From NCBI RefSeq assembly GCF_021730305.1, contig NZ_CP032674.1, forward strand, positions 1,969,001 through 2,033,000: a stretch of 64,000 nt of DNA, read 5' to 3'. Positions within the stretch are counted from its first letter, which is position 1; each line of letters opens with the position of its first letter. The translations under genes were made by a program, and so were the position numbers. The notes under the pieces were generated by a model that was not told where the DNA came from, searched no databases, and saw only the letters and a list, made by a program, of their open reading frames with translations. Positions 1-7,344 of this stretch are shown here, one piece after another. This DNA is from Xanthobacter sp. YC-JY1 (GTDB lineage: Bacteria > Pseudomonadota > Alphaproteobacteria > Rhizobiales > Xanthobacteraceae).

Positions 1-1300
1 ACTTGCGACTGCGACGGACGGTGCCATCGGACGGAACGGCACTGGCTTCGGTCGCCGGAGCGTCGCCGGTGGATGCCTCTTCTTCGGCGCTGCCGTCGGT
101 TTGATCAAGCAGGGCGCGGATGCGCGCGGCAAGGTCTCCTCCTCCGCCGTCCGCCACGGCTTGGCGGATGGGGGAGCCATTGCCCTCCAGCCGAGCCGTG
201 AGGGCGGCGAGGCGGGCCGCGAGGTCGGTCATGCTTTCGCGCAGGATCGCGTTGCCGGCGCCGTCGGCAGGAGCGATTTCGCTCGCCAGCGGGACAGGCG
301 CCGCGCTGCCGTCGTCCCGGCGGCGCTGCACGGCCTCTTCCATGAGGGCATGGTCGGCCTTGAGCATGCGCAGGGCATCCTCAAGCCGCCGGTTCTCGGC
401 TTCGGCCGCGACGAACTCGCTGGCGCGGCGCTGTTCGAAGGCGTGGACGACGGAGCGGTTGGCGTCGAGGTCGGCCTCCGCCGTGGCGAGGGTCTGGGCG
501 AGCCGGTCGCGCTCGGCCTCCAGCGCGGCGATGGTTTGAGCCCGCACCTCGCTCTCGGCCGCCTTCAGGGCGAGGGCTTCCTGCGTTTCCGTGAGATCAG
601 TCGAAAGCTCGGTGGCGGCCTGCGCGGCGATGGCGCGGGCCTCGAGGGTAGCCGCACGCTCGGCTTCCAGCGTGGCGGTGGTCTCTTCGAGCCGGCGGGT
701 GGTGTCGGCAAGGCGGGCGCTCAGGCTCGCCACGTCCGCTTCGAGTCCAGTGATGCGGGCGCGGGCGGAGGACAGCGCCTCCTCGCGGGCCTTCAGGGCC
801 TCGGCCTGGGCGCGGGCATCGCCGGTGAGGGTCCCGTGGGCGGCTTCCAGCGCGGCGAGGGCCGCGGTGCGGTCGGCCAGCGCCTCTTCGAGGCGGGCAA
901 CGGTGGAAGTGCGGTCGGCGAGCTGGTCCTGGGTTTCGCCCAGCAGCACGTCGCGCTCGGCGCTGGTGGCCTGCAGCAAGGCGTGCTGCGCCTGGAGGGT
1001 CTTCAGCTCCCCTTCCAGCTCGAAAGTGCGCTGGCGCTGGGTCTCGATGGTGGCGGCATTGGCGACGATGGTGTCGCGCATGGCGTCGGATTGCAGCTCC
1101 AGCCGCCGCTGGTTGAGGGCGAAGAAGGCGCGCTGCTGGTCCTTGTCGGCCTGCACCTCGAAGATGGAGATGGGCACGGCCGCCTCGACCCTTTTGGTGG
1201 TGAGCCGGACGGCCCGGTGCCAGACGGCGGGCAGCACGAGCAGAGCCACGAGCGTTGCGATCAGCACGCCCAGCATGAAGTACATGATCTGCTCGATCAC
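1..1300 (-). CDS. Membrane-anchored coiled-coil protein, 3' end outside window
   Basis: An open minus-strand frame enters from the left edge and begins near 1300. The GTG at 1300 has a GGGCGAG-like ribosome site; in-frame ATGs at 1285 and 1276 are alternatives. The N-terminus reads as a single membrane anchor (MYFMLGVLIATLVALLVLPA), followed by a basic stretch and then several hundred residues of Ala/Glu/Arg/Leu-rich sequence with heptad character. The part nearest the edge turns acidic and Pro/Thr-rich and then basic. About 430 residues are visible and no stop is reached. Membrane-anchored coiled-coil proteins of this layout are common conserved hypotheticals in Hyphomicrobiales; no function can be assigned from the sequence. 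The plus-strand frames over this segment have low-complexity translations and look like shadows. Confidence 0.7.
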   Translation of the reverse strand, partial: MIEQIMYFMLGVLIATLVALLVLPAVWHRAVRLTTKRVEAAVPISIFEVQADKDQQRAFFALNQRRLELQSDAMRDTIVANAATIETQRQRTFELEGELKTLQAQHALLQATSAERDVLLGETQDQLADRTSTVARLEEALADRTAALAALEAAHGTLTGDARAQAEALKAREEALSSARARITGLEADVASLSARLADTTRRLEETTATLEAERAATLEARAIAAQAATELSTDLTETQEALALKAAESEVRAQTIAALEAERDRLAQTLATAEADLDANRSVVHAFEQRRASEFVAAEAENRRLEDALRMLKADHALMEEAVQRRRDDGSAAPVPLASEIAPADGAGNAILRESMTDLAARLAALTARLEGNGSPIRQAVADGGGGDLAARIRALLDQTDGSAEEEASTGDAPATEASAVPSDGTVRRSRK

Positions 1301-1444
1301 GCGCGCACTCGCCCTTTGCCTAGAGGCCACATCGGCGAAGCCGCCCTGCGACCGAGCCTTCCGCCCGCCGTTGCGGACGGGCGCCAGCCTCATTCATGCC
1401 ATGGCCCGCGCGCGCGTGCCAGCGCCGTCAGGCCCCCAATGCGA

Positions 1445-2077
1445 TCAGAAGGGGTTCCAGGTGGGATTGGGGGTGAACTTGAGGTAGCCGAGATTGGCAC
1501 CGAGGCGCACGCCCACGCCAGAGCGGATCGGAACGACCACGATCCCGTCGGCGCCCAAAGCGGTCATGCCGAATCCCGCGACGAGATAGGCCGAGCCGGA
1601 GATGCCGCCGAAGCGGCGGAAGATGTCGTCTACGCTCTTGAGATTGTAGACGAGGATCATGGTGCGGGCGCCGTCTCCGCCGAAGTCCCAGCCCACCGAT
1701 GGACCCTGCCAGTAGACCTTCAGGTCGCCGGCGTTGCGGGTATAGAGCACGCCCTCGCCGTAGCGCAGGCCGCCGATGAAGGCGCCGGCGCCTTCCTGGC
1801 CGAGGATGTAGCCGTTGGGCTGGCCCCACTGGCCCACCGCCTTCTCGATGGACAGCGCCAGCCCGCGGGAGACGCTGCCGAAGAAGGAGTGACCCTTGCT
1901 CACCAGTTCGTTGGTTGAATAGTTCTGCGGCGTCTGGCCCTGTGCGGCGGCCGGGGCAAGCCCGGCGGCAACCGGCAGGCCCGAGACGAGGCCCACGGCG
2001 ACCGCCAGCGCGCGGGCGGTCTTCAGGAGGCTCCGGGGGAAGCGGACAGAAGAGAAGCGCACGGAAGCAAAGCGCAT
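1445..2077 (-). CDS. eipA: EipA-like DUF1134 periplasmic protein
   Basis: 210 residues with an N-terminal signal peptide (basic stretch, hydrophobic core, Ala-rich cleavage region near residue 45), followed by a compact Gly-rich DUF1134 domain. Recognisable segments are GHSFFGSVSRGLA, GGLRYGEGVLYT, VGWDFGGDGARTM and the C-terminal GVRLGANLGYLKFTPNPTWNPF-type end. DUF1134 proteins are exported to the periplasm; the Brucella homologue EipA supports cell-envelope integrity and is reported to be controlled by CtrA. That link is suggestive here because ctrA and chpT lie within 4 kb, but I found no clean TTAA-N7-TTAA box in the upstream 177 bases. Family assignment is firm; the role is inferred from the family. 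Confidence 0.88.
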   Translation of the reverse strand: MRFASVRFSSVRFPRSLLKTARALAVAVGLVSGLPVAAGLAPAAAQGQTPQNYSTNELVSKGHSFFGSVSRGLALSIEKAVGQWGQPNGYILGQEGAGAFIGGLRYGEGVLYTRNAGDLKVYWQGPSVGWDFGGDGARTMILVYNLKSVDDIFRRFGGISGSAYLVAGFGMTALGADGIVVVPIRSGVGVRLGANLGYLKFTPNPTWNPF

Positions 2078-2254
2078 GGGGTCTCTCGCGGTGGGCTTCG
2101 GCCGGAGGGCTTCAGCGGGCGGGCGGTGAAATTCGCAAGCAGCGGGACGAATCGGGTCGATTATGGCGACCAGTGTGACCGCGCAAAGGCGTGCCGTCGC
2201 TTGTCCCGAGCCGTTGCATCACAATCACCATGGTGATCGCGTATTATCGCAGCG

Positions 2255-3097
2255 TTAATCGGCGGTGCTCGCGCGGGCCGGGCCGCCGGCGCCCCAGGCA
2301 ATAAAACCGTGCACCTTGTAGCCGGTTTCGGCGTGGCCGTAGGTCAGCGGGCTGCCGTCCGGGCGGGTGACGCTGCCGCCCGCTGCGGCGACGAGGGCAT
2401 GGCCGGCGGCGCTGTCCCACTCCATCACTGTCCCGAGGCGGGGATAAAGGTCCACCTTGCCCTCGGCGAGCAGGCCGAACTTGAGGGCCGAACCGGCCGG
2501 GATGCGTTCTGCCACGTCATAGCGGCCGATCAGCGCGTCCGTGGCGGGGTCGCCGTGGGAGCGGCTGGCCGCGACGACGATCGGCCCTTCGGGGACGGCG
2601 CGGCAGGCGATGGGCGTCCAGTCCTGCGCATCCACCGCCGCGCCGGGCGCGCGGATGGCGCGGAAGGCGGCGCCGGGCCGGCCGGCGAACAGCAGCGCCC
2701 GCGCCGGGGCATAGACGATGCCGAGCACCGGCGTGCCGTCCTCCACCAGAGCGATGTTCACCGTGTATTCGCCATTGCCGGAGATGAACTCCTTGGTGCC
2801 GTCGAGGGGGTCGACCAGCACGAAACGGTTGCCGCAGTTCACCTGCGCCCCCAGCGCCATGGCCTCCTCCGCTACCACCGGAACGCCGGGCAGGATGCGG
2901 GCCAGCGCGGCGCAGATGATCGCTTCCGCCGCATGGTCGGCCGCCGTCACCGGGCTGAGGTCCGCCTTGTGGCTGGGATCGATGCCCTCCGCCTCGATGC
3001 GCCGGATGGCAACGCCAGCCTCAAGCGCCGCCTCGGCCAGCCCCGCGAGGATGGCAGCATCGGTGGGCGCGGGGGAGCGGGGAGGGCGCTGGGTCAT
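2255..3097 (-). CDS. cysQ: 3'(2'),5'-bisphosphate nucleotidase CysQ
   Basis: A 280-residue inositol-monophosphatase-fold enzyme. It carries the metal-binding signature DPLDGTKEFISGNGEYTVNI, typical of CysQ rather than IMPase, an upstream EEA motif (VVAEEAMALG) and a C-terminal second metal site (EWDSAAGHALVAAAGG). CysQ hydrolyses 3'-phosphoadenosine 5'-phosphate, recycling the by-product of sulfate assimilation, and acts in the cytoplasm. I chose the ATG at 3097 because family homology begins with the helix DAAILAGLAEAALEAG just after it; the open frame continues further upstream, but that extension is Arg/Pro-rich and overlaps chpT. CysQ versus a generic IMPase is judged from the signature only. 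Confidence 0.9.
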   Translation of the reverse strand: MTQRPPRSPAPTDAAILAGLAEAALEAGVAIRRIEAEGIDPSHKADLSPVTAADHAAEAIICAALARILPGVPVVAEEAMALGAQVNCGNRFVLVDPLDGTKEFISGNGEYTVNIALVEDGTPVLGIVYAPARALLFAGRPGAAFRAIRAPGAAVDAQDWTPIACRAVPEGPIVVAASRSHGDPATDALIGRYDVAERIPAGSALKFGLLAEGKVDLYPRLGTVMEWDSAAGHALVAAAGGSVTRPDGSPLTYGHAETGYKVHGFIAWGAGGPARASTAD

Positions 3098-3290
3098 GAT
3101 GGGTCTCGATGGGCTCGTTCCGGCCGTCTCTAGACGGGTGGGGACCCCGTGTCGATGCGGCGGGAGGCTCGCGCGGCTTGTGGCCCTTCCCGGCGGCGGT
3201 GTATCAGGGCCGGCCGTCCCTTGAGACGGATTCGTCATTCGAGACGCATGCGGTGCCCGGCGCCGTCTCCGTCGCCGCCCGGGAAACGTC

Positions 3291-3944
3291 ATGTCCGCCG
3301 ACGCCCCCCGCATTCCGCTCGCCGTTTCCGCGCTCGATCTCGGCGCGCTCCTGTGCTCGCGGGTCTGCCACGACGTCATCAGCCCGGTGGGCGCCATCGT
3401 GAATGGCCTCGAGGTGCTGGAGGACGAGAACGCCGCCGACATGCGCGACGTCGCCCTCGACCTCATCGCCAAGAGCGCTCGGCAGGCCTCGGCCCGCCTC
3501 CAGTTCACCCGTCTCGCCTTCGGCGCGGCGGGCTCGGCCGGCGCCCGCCTCGACACGGGCGATGCGGAGCAGGTGGTGCGCGGCGTGATTGAGGATCAGC
3601 GCACGTCGCTGGAATGGACGCTGCCGCGCGTGCTGCTGCCCAAGAACCGGGTGAAGCTGCTGCTCAACCTCGTCCTGCTGGCCGGCACCACCGTGCCGCG
3701 CGGCGGCGTCATCCGCGTCACCGGGGCGGGGGAGGGGGACGACGTGACGTTTGCCCTCGTCTCCACCGGCCAGAGCGCCCGCATCCCGCAGGGCATCGAG
3801 GCGCTGGCCAAGGGCACCCTTCCCGAGGGTGGGCTCGACGCCCATTCCGTCCAGCCTTTCTATGCCGGGCTTCTCGCCCGCGACTGCAGCCTTTCGATCG
3901 GCTTCACCCAGGACGGCGATACGGTTACCCTGACCGCCGCCTGA
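3291..3944 (+). CDS. chpT: Histidine phosphotransferase ChpT
   Basis: 217 residues. The motif LGALLCSRVCHDVISPVGAI places the phospho-accepting histidine at about residue 27 inside a DHp-like helix, followed by the second helix with EVLEDENAADMRDVALDLI. The C-terminal half resembles a degenerate HATPase fold without the ATP-binding N and G boxes, as expected for ChpT (DUF2328 family). ChpT relays phosphate from the hybrid kinase CckA to CtrA and CpdR in the alphaproteobacterial cell cycle. Its target ctrA lies 1.1 kb downstream on the opposite strand, a meaningful neighbourhood. The start ATG at 3291 sits after GGGAAACGTC, a weak ribosome site. Confidence in family and function is high. Confidence 0.92.
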   Translation: MSADAPRIPLAVSALDLGALLCSRVCHDVISPVGAIVNGLEVLEDENAADMRDVALDLIAKSARQASARLQFTRLAFGAAGSAGARLDTGDAEQVVRGVIEDQRTSLEWTLPRVLLPKNRVKLLLNLVLLAGTTVPRGGVIRVTGAGEGDDVTFALVSTGQSARIPQGIEALAKGTLPEGGLDAHSVQPFYAGLLARDCSLSIGFTQDGDTVTLTAA

Positions 3945-3966
3945 TCGTACCCAAGGACGTGGCTCC

Positions 3967-4422
3967 ATGAGCCTGACCGCCCGACTTCTCCTGCTTGTCG
4001 CGCTGCTCTGCGGCGCGCTGGGGCTGGCGGGTGCGACCAGCGGTGCGGTGTTCGCCAATGTCGGCTGTCATCACGAAGCTGCGCAGGGCACGCCGGCCAA
4101 GGCGGGCCCTGACGAGGTGACCGCCGCCGTGGCGGCGAGCCTAGCGGCCTCCGTTTCGTCCGAGCAGCACGCCTCATCGCATCGACCCGCGCGGCCGGTC
4201 GCGACGACGCACCTTGGCCATGCGGGTGGTGCCTCCGTGCCATCCGGCGCGTCTTGCTGCTTCGGCACTGGCTGCCTGATGGCCTGTCATTGGGTCGCGC
4301 TGGAGCTTGTCCCGGCCGTCGCGCCGCTCGGCGTCGGCGTGCGTCTTGGCTTCGCCACCGCGGGCGATTGGCCCGCTGGAGGGCCGGAAGTCCAGCTGCC
4401 GCCGCCTAGAAACCGGGCCTGA
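3967..4422 (+). CDS. Small exported Cys/His-rich protein
   Basis: 151 residues, not assigned to a named family. It has a clear N-terminal signal peptide ([21 protein letters not shown]) and a mature region with scattered His, a [13 protein letters not shown] cluster (four Cys plus His in 13 residues) at about residues 97-109, and a Pro-rich tail. The start ATG at 3967 follows AAGGAC. It is only 22 bases after chpT and 59 bases before a DUF305 protein on the same strand, so a small metal- or redox-stress pair with the DUF305 gene is plausible. The spacing of Cys and His resembles exported copper-associated small proteins, but this is inference and the protein may simply be a poorly conserved lineage-specific gene. 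Confidence 0.7.
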   Translation: MSLTARLLLLVALLCGALGLAGATSGAVFANVGCHHEAAQGTPAKAGPDEVTAAVAASLAASVSSEQHASSHRPARPVATTHLGHAGGASVPSGASCCFGTGCLMACHWVALELVPAVAPLGVGVRLGFATAGDWPAGGPEVQLPPPRNRA

Positions 4423-4481
4423 AGGCCACGGCGCCGGCCGATGGCGCCGGAACGGACATTTATTCGAACAGGAGAGACCCC

Positions 4482-4931
4482 ATGCGGTCCCGCACTTTCG
4501 CGGCGCGCTTTCGCGCGGCCGTGCCCTTCACCTTCGCTGCTGTCGTTGTCGCCAGCTTTCTGTCCGTCAGCCCGGCGGCGGCCCAGTCGGCCATGCCCGG
4601 CGGTCCGATGATGCACGACATGCAGAACATGCCCCATGCCATGGGCGGTCCGGCCTCGGCTGCGGCCGACACTCCCTCCACGGCCGCGTTCAAGGCCGCC
4701 GGGGCGCGGATGCACAAGGACATGGACATCGCCTATTCCGGCGACACGGACGTGGACTTCGTGCGCGGCATGATCCCCCACCACGAGGGGGCGGTCGCCA
4801 TGGCCAAGGTTGAACTCGCCTTCGGCAAGGATCCCGAGATCCGCAAGCTCGCGGAGGGGATCATCAAGGCCCAGGAGGAGGAGATCGCCTTCATGAAGGC
4901 CTGGCTTGCCCGCGCGCCGGCCAAGAAGTAG
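4482..4931 (+). CDS. DUF305 (CopM-type) exported protein
   Basis: 149 residues with a signal peptide ending near PAAAQSA, then a Met/His-rich linker ([18 protein letters not shown]) and a DUF305 domain with its hallmark [19 protein letters not shown]. The final helix, [15 protein letters not shown], is typical of the family. DUF305 proteins form ferritin-like helical bundles, and several members (CopM and relatives) bind copper in the periplasm; the Met/His linker fits copper binding. A strong AGGAGA ribosome site lies 8 bases before the ATG. Together with the preceding Cys/His-rich exported protein it could form a two-gene copper-handling unit. The family is certain; the copper role is inferred from motif and context. 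Confidence 0.88.
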   Translation: MRSRTFAARFRAAVPFTFAAVVVASFLSVSPAAAQSAMPGGPMMHDMQNMPHAMGGPASAAADTPSTAAFKAAGARMHKDMDIAYSGDTDVDFVRGMIPHHEGAVAMAKVELAFGKDPEIRKLAEGIIKAQEEEIAFMKAWLARAPAKK

Positions 4932-4984
4932 CCCAAGCCCCGAAAGGCAAGAGGGCCCGAGACGTTACGAGGCCCCAAACGCAA

Positions 4985-5008
4985 GAGGCCCCGCTGGAGC
5001 GGGGCCTC
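4985..5008. terminator. Bidirectional hairpin between DUF305 gene and ctrA
   Basis: Perfect 10-bp stem (GAGGCCCCGC / GCGGGGCCTC) with a TGGA loop, placed between two convergent genes. There is no good T-run on either side, so it is an imperfect intrinsic terminator, but position and symmetry support the call. Confidence 0.6.
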
Positions 5009-5040
5009 ATGACGAGAAGGAAAGGGAAAGGGCAGTCAGG

Positions 5041-5742
5041 TTAGACGGCGATGCGCTCGGCACCGTGCATGGGCTCCCGCAGCACATAGCCGCGGCCCCA
5101 GACCGTCTCGATGTAGTTCTTGCCGGCGGACGCGTTCGCCAGCTTCTTGCGCAGCTTGCAGATGAACACGTCGATGATCTTCAGTTCGGGCTCGTCCATG
5201 CCGCCGTAGAGATGGTTCAGGAACATCTCCTTGGTGAGGGTGGTGCCCTTGCGGAGCGAGAGCAGCTCCAGCATCTGATATTCCTTGCCGGTGAGGTGGA
5301 CGCGGTTGCCCTCCACCTCGACGGTCTTGGTATCCAGGTTGACGATGAGGTCGCCGGTCTGGATCACCGACTGGGCATGGCCCTTGGAGCGGCGCACGAT
5401 CGCGTGGATGCGGGCGACCATCTCGTCCTTGTGGAAGGGCTTGGTGAGGTAATCGTCGGCACCGAAGCCGAAGCCCTTCACCTTGTCTTCCGTATTGGCG
5501 AGACCCGAGAGGATGAGGATCGGCGTCTTCACCTTCGCCACGCGAAGAGAGCGCAAGACCTCGAACCCGGACATGTCGGGCAAATTCAGGTCCAGCAGAA
5601 TGATGTCGTACTCGTAGACCTTACCGAGGTCCACGCCTTCCTCACCGAGGTTGGTCGTATAGACGTTAAAGCTCTCGGTCTTCAGCATCAGTTCGATGCC
5701 TCGGGCCGTAGCACTGTCGTCCTCGATGAGCAAGACGCGCAT
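5041..5742 (-). CDS. ctrA: Cell-cycle response regulator CtrA
   Basis: 233 residues, OmpR/PhoB-type. The receiver domain (1-120) has the acidic pocket E7/D8/D9, the phospho-acceptor D51 ([11 protein letters not shown]), conserved Thr/Ser (LILSGLAN) and Lys (LTKPFHKDE). The C-terminal winged helix (about 125-230) includes [17 protein letters not shown] and GRGYVLREP. It is nearly identical to known CtrA proteins, the master regulator of the alphaproteobacterial cell cycle, flagellar and division genes. ChpT, its phosphodonor, is encoded 1.1 kb away. The 493-base region upstream (to 6235) is unusually rich in GANTC sites, as expected for CcrM-timed expression. The start at 5742 is fixed by MRVLLIEDD. 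Confidence 0.97.
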   Translation of the reverse strand: MRVLLIEDDSATARGIELMLKTESFNVYTTNLGEEGVDLGKVYEYDIILLDLNLPDMSGFEVLRSLRVAKVKTPILILSGLANTEDKVKGFGFGADDYLTKPFHKDEMVARIHAIVRRSKGHAQSVIQTGDLIVNLDTKTVEVEGNRVHLTGKEYQMLELLSLRKGTTLTKEMFLNHLYGGMDEPELKIIDVFICKLRKKLANASAGKNYIETVWGRGYVLREPMHGAERIAV

Positions 5743-5810
5743 GGCTATCCCTTTCCTCGCAACTAGCCGAAAGGCGGCGGCGCCGACTTTCGTTGCTCGG
5801 CCATCGGGGT

Positions 5811-5906
5811 GATTCGCGTTACGTGTGTAGAATCGTTAACAGAACTCGATTCCTGCCCACAAGAGTCTGCGCAAAAATCTTTGTGCATGAGAGTCAAGAC
5901 TGACTC
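5811..5906. promoter_or_regulatory. Cluster of six GANTC (CcrM) sites upstream of ctrA
   Basis: GANTC occurs at 5811-5815, 5830-5834, 5848-5852, 5863-5867, 5891-5895 and 5902-5906. At this base composition the motif is expected only about once per several hundred bases. The segment lies 69-164 bases upstream of the ctrA start codon, is more AT-rich than its surroundings and holds TTAA half-sites at 5836 and 5919. It is a likely promoter region under methylation control. The rest of the gap to 6235 shows no gene; a TTAAC at 6034 has no properly spaced partner. Confidence 0.6.
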
Positions 5907-6235
5907 CGTTTCAGGCACTTAAGGTTTTTCCACAGGCCCCACGCAAACCGTCCGACCACCCCTCGCCCGAGCCCCTTGATCCGGCGTCCGGCTGAGCGCG
6001 CGGCGGCGCATCACCCGAACCGTAGCGTCATCATTAACGAAGGCGGTAAACGATTGGTTGCCGACGGGGCGGTTCGTACGATTTTCCCGCGACGGCGACG
6101 CCGAAGGTAAGGAAAGGGCAACCAGCACAGGACATTCTCATCGCCCGGAGGCCCCGGCGCACATGGCAGGCAATATGGGCAGGCAGCATGCGCGATGACC
6201 GAAGGGCAGCGTCATAAGTACCGGAGTAGACGCCG

Positions 6236-6631
6236 ATGAAGTCGCGTGACCCCCTGATCCGTGCCAAGCGGTTCCAGATCGACGATGCGCGCCGGCGCCT
6301 CGCGCAAATCGATACGATGATCGCCGAGTTCGAGCGCATGGCCCAGGAGCTCGACCGCGACATCGCCGCCGAGGAGTCGCGCTCCGGCATCACCGACCCG
6401 CGCCACTTCGCTTATCCGCCGCTGGCGCTCGCCGCGCGCAACCGCCGGGACAATCTGCGGCGCTCCGCTGATGACCTCAAGGTGCAGCAGGACGAGGCCA
6501 AGGCCACGCTCGCCGAGGCGGAGGCCGATCTGGCGCTGGTGGAGGCGGCCGGCGAGATGGACCGTTCCGCGCGTGTGGAAAACGCAACCCGCCGCCCGCC
6601 GCTGCGGCCCAACGCGCCAGTCCGCTTCTGA
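6236..6631 (+). CDS. FliJ-like coiled-coil protein
   Basis: 131 residues, almost entirely helical and charged, beginning MKSRDPLIRAKRFQIDDARRR and containing a long heptad region interrupted by the segment ITDPRHFAYPPLALAARNRRDN. This layout matches alphaproteobacterial proteins annotated as flagellar export protein FliJ and commonly found next to ctrA. The ATG at 6236 has a nearby GGAG. No other flagellar gene is in the window, so a role as a flagellar export chaperone is known only from the family; CtrA control would fit. The Arg/Pro-rich C-terminal tail is probably disordered. Confidence 0.72.
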   Translation: MKSRDPLIRAKRFQIDDARRRLAQIDTMIAEFERMAQELDRDIAAEESRSGITDPRHFAYPPLALAARNRRDNLRRSADDLKVQQDEAKATLAEAEADLALVEAAGEMDRSARVENATRRPPLRPNAPVRF

Positions 6632-6794
6632 GTGCGGTATGGCTTAAGTTTCAAGGGGGTACGCGGGTAGCCGTCGCTGCAGTGCGGGAGACGATTTTTC
6701 TCGTCTGCGGGCGGTTCCTGCAACCTTGAGGCTTCCATTCGGGTCTACCGCTCCGGTAGCTTCTGCTCGGCCAAACCCCGAGCACGAGTGTTCC

Positions 6795-7334
6795 GTGACT
6801 CCCCACCGCAAGGTCCATGCCCTCGTCGATGCGGTTGCCGCCGGCGATCTGCGCGCGTTCGAGGAGCTTTACCGGCTGACCAGCCCGAAGCTCTACGGCA
6901 TCGTGCTGCGTCTGCTGCGCCGGCCGGAGCTCGCCTCGGAAGCCATGCGGCAGGCCTACCGACGGGTGCGCTCGGAGGCGCATACCCTTCGGCAGAACGA
7001 AGACCCGGTGTGCTGGATGGTCTCCATCGCCCGCGGCTGCGCCCTCGACATGGCCTGGAAGCGCCCGGTGGGCGACGCCTTCGAGCCGTTCGACGCCGCC
7101 CAGCGCGGTAACGATCCCATCGCTTCGCCCCACCGCAGCCCGGCTTTGACGCGGCTCCTCACCTGCCTCGGGCGGCTGCCGGAGGAGCGGCGGCGGATGC
7201 TGCTGCTCGCCTTCTATGACGGCTGGAGCTATGAGGCGCTCTCGGTCTATTTCGATGCGCCCGCGCCGGCCATCCGCGCCTGGATGGCCCGCAGCATTCA
7301 CCAACTGGGCGAGTTCCTGGGGCGGCGGTCATGA
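6795..7334 (+). CDS. ECF-type RNA polymerase sigma factor
   Basis: About 179 residues from the GTG at 6795; the frame is open further upstream to a TTG at 6726, but homology begins at residue 6 (VHALVDAVAAGDLRAFEELYRLT). The sigma-2 helix region spans roughly 10-75, and the sigma-4 helix-turn-helix is LGRLPEERRRMLLLAFYDGWSYEALSVYFDAP at about 115-150. The next gene starts 10 bases later and encodes an RskA-type anti-sigma factor, so the pair is a SigK/RskA-like membrane-signalling module, probably autoregulated. The -10-binding region looks divergent (AMRQAYRRV in place of the usual D(A/V)QDTF), which suggests an atypical promoter specificity. The regulon cannot be predicted. Confidence 0.85.
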   Translation: MTPHRKVHALVDAVAAGDLRAFEELYRLTSPKLYGIVLRLLRRPELASEAMRQAYRRVRSEAHTLRQNEDPVCWMVSIARGCALDMAWKRPVGDAFEPFDAAQRGNDPIASPHRSPALTRLLTCLGRLPEERRRMLLLAFYDGWSYEALSVYFDAPAPAIRAWMARSIHQLGEFLGRRS

Positions 7335-7344
7335 GTTTCACCCC

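Noticed and set aside
101-1918. A 605-residue plus-strand frame at the left end
   Set aside because: Its translation is Gly/Ala/Arg-rich low complexity, and the minus strand in the same span gives a membrane-anchored coiled-coil protein and eipA with sensible composition.
6034-6051. TTAAC...GTAAAC as a CtrA binding site before the FliJ-like gene
   Set aside because: The spacing between TTAA and the second half-site is not seven bases and the second half does not match TTAA.
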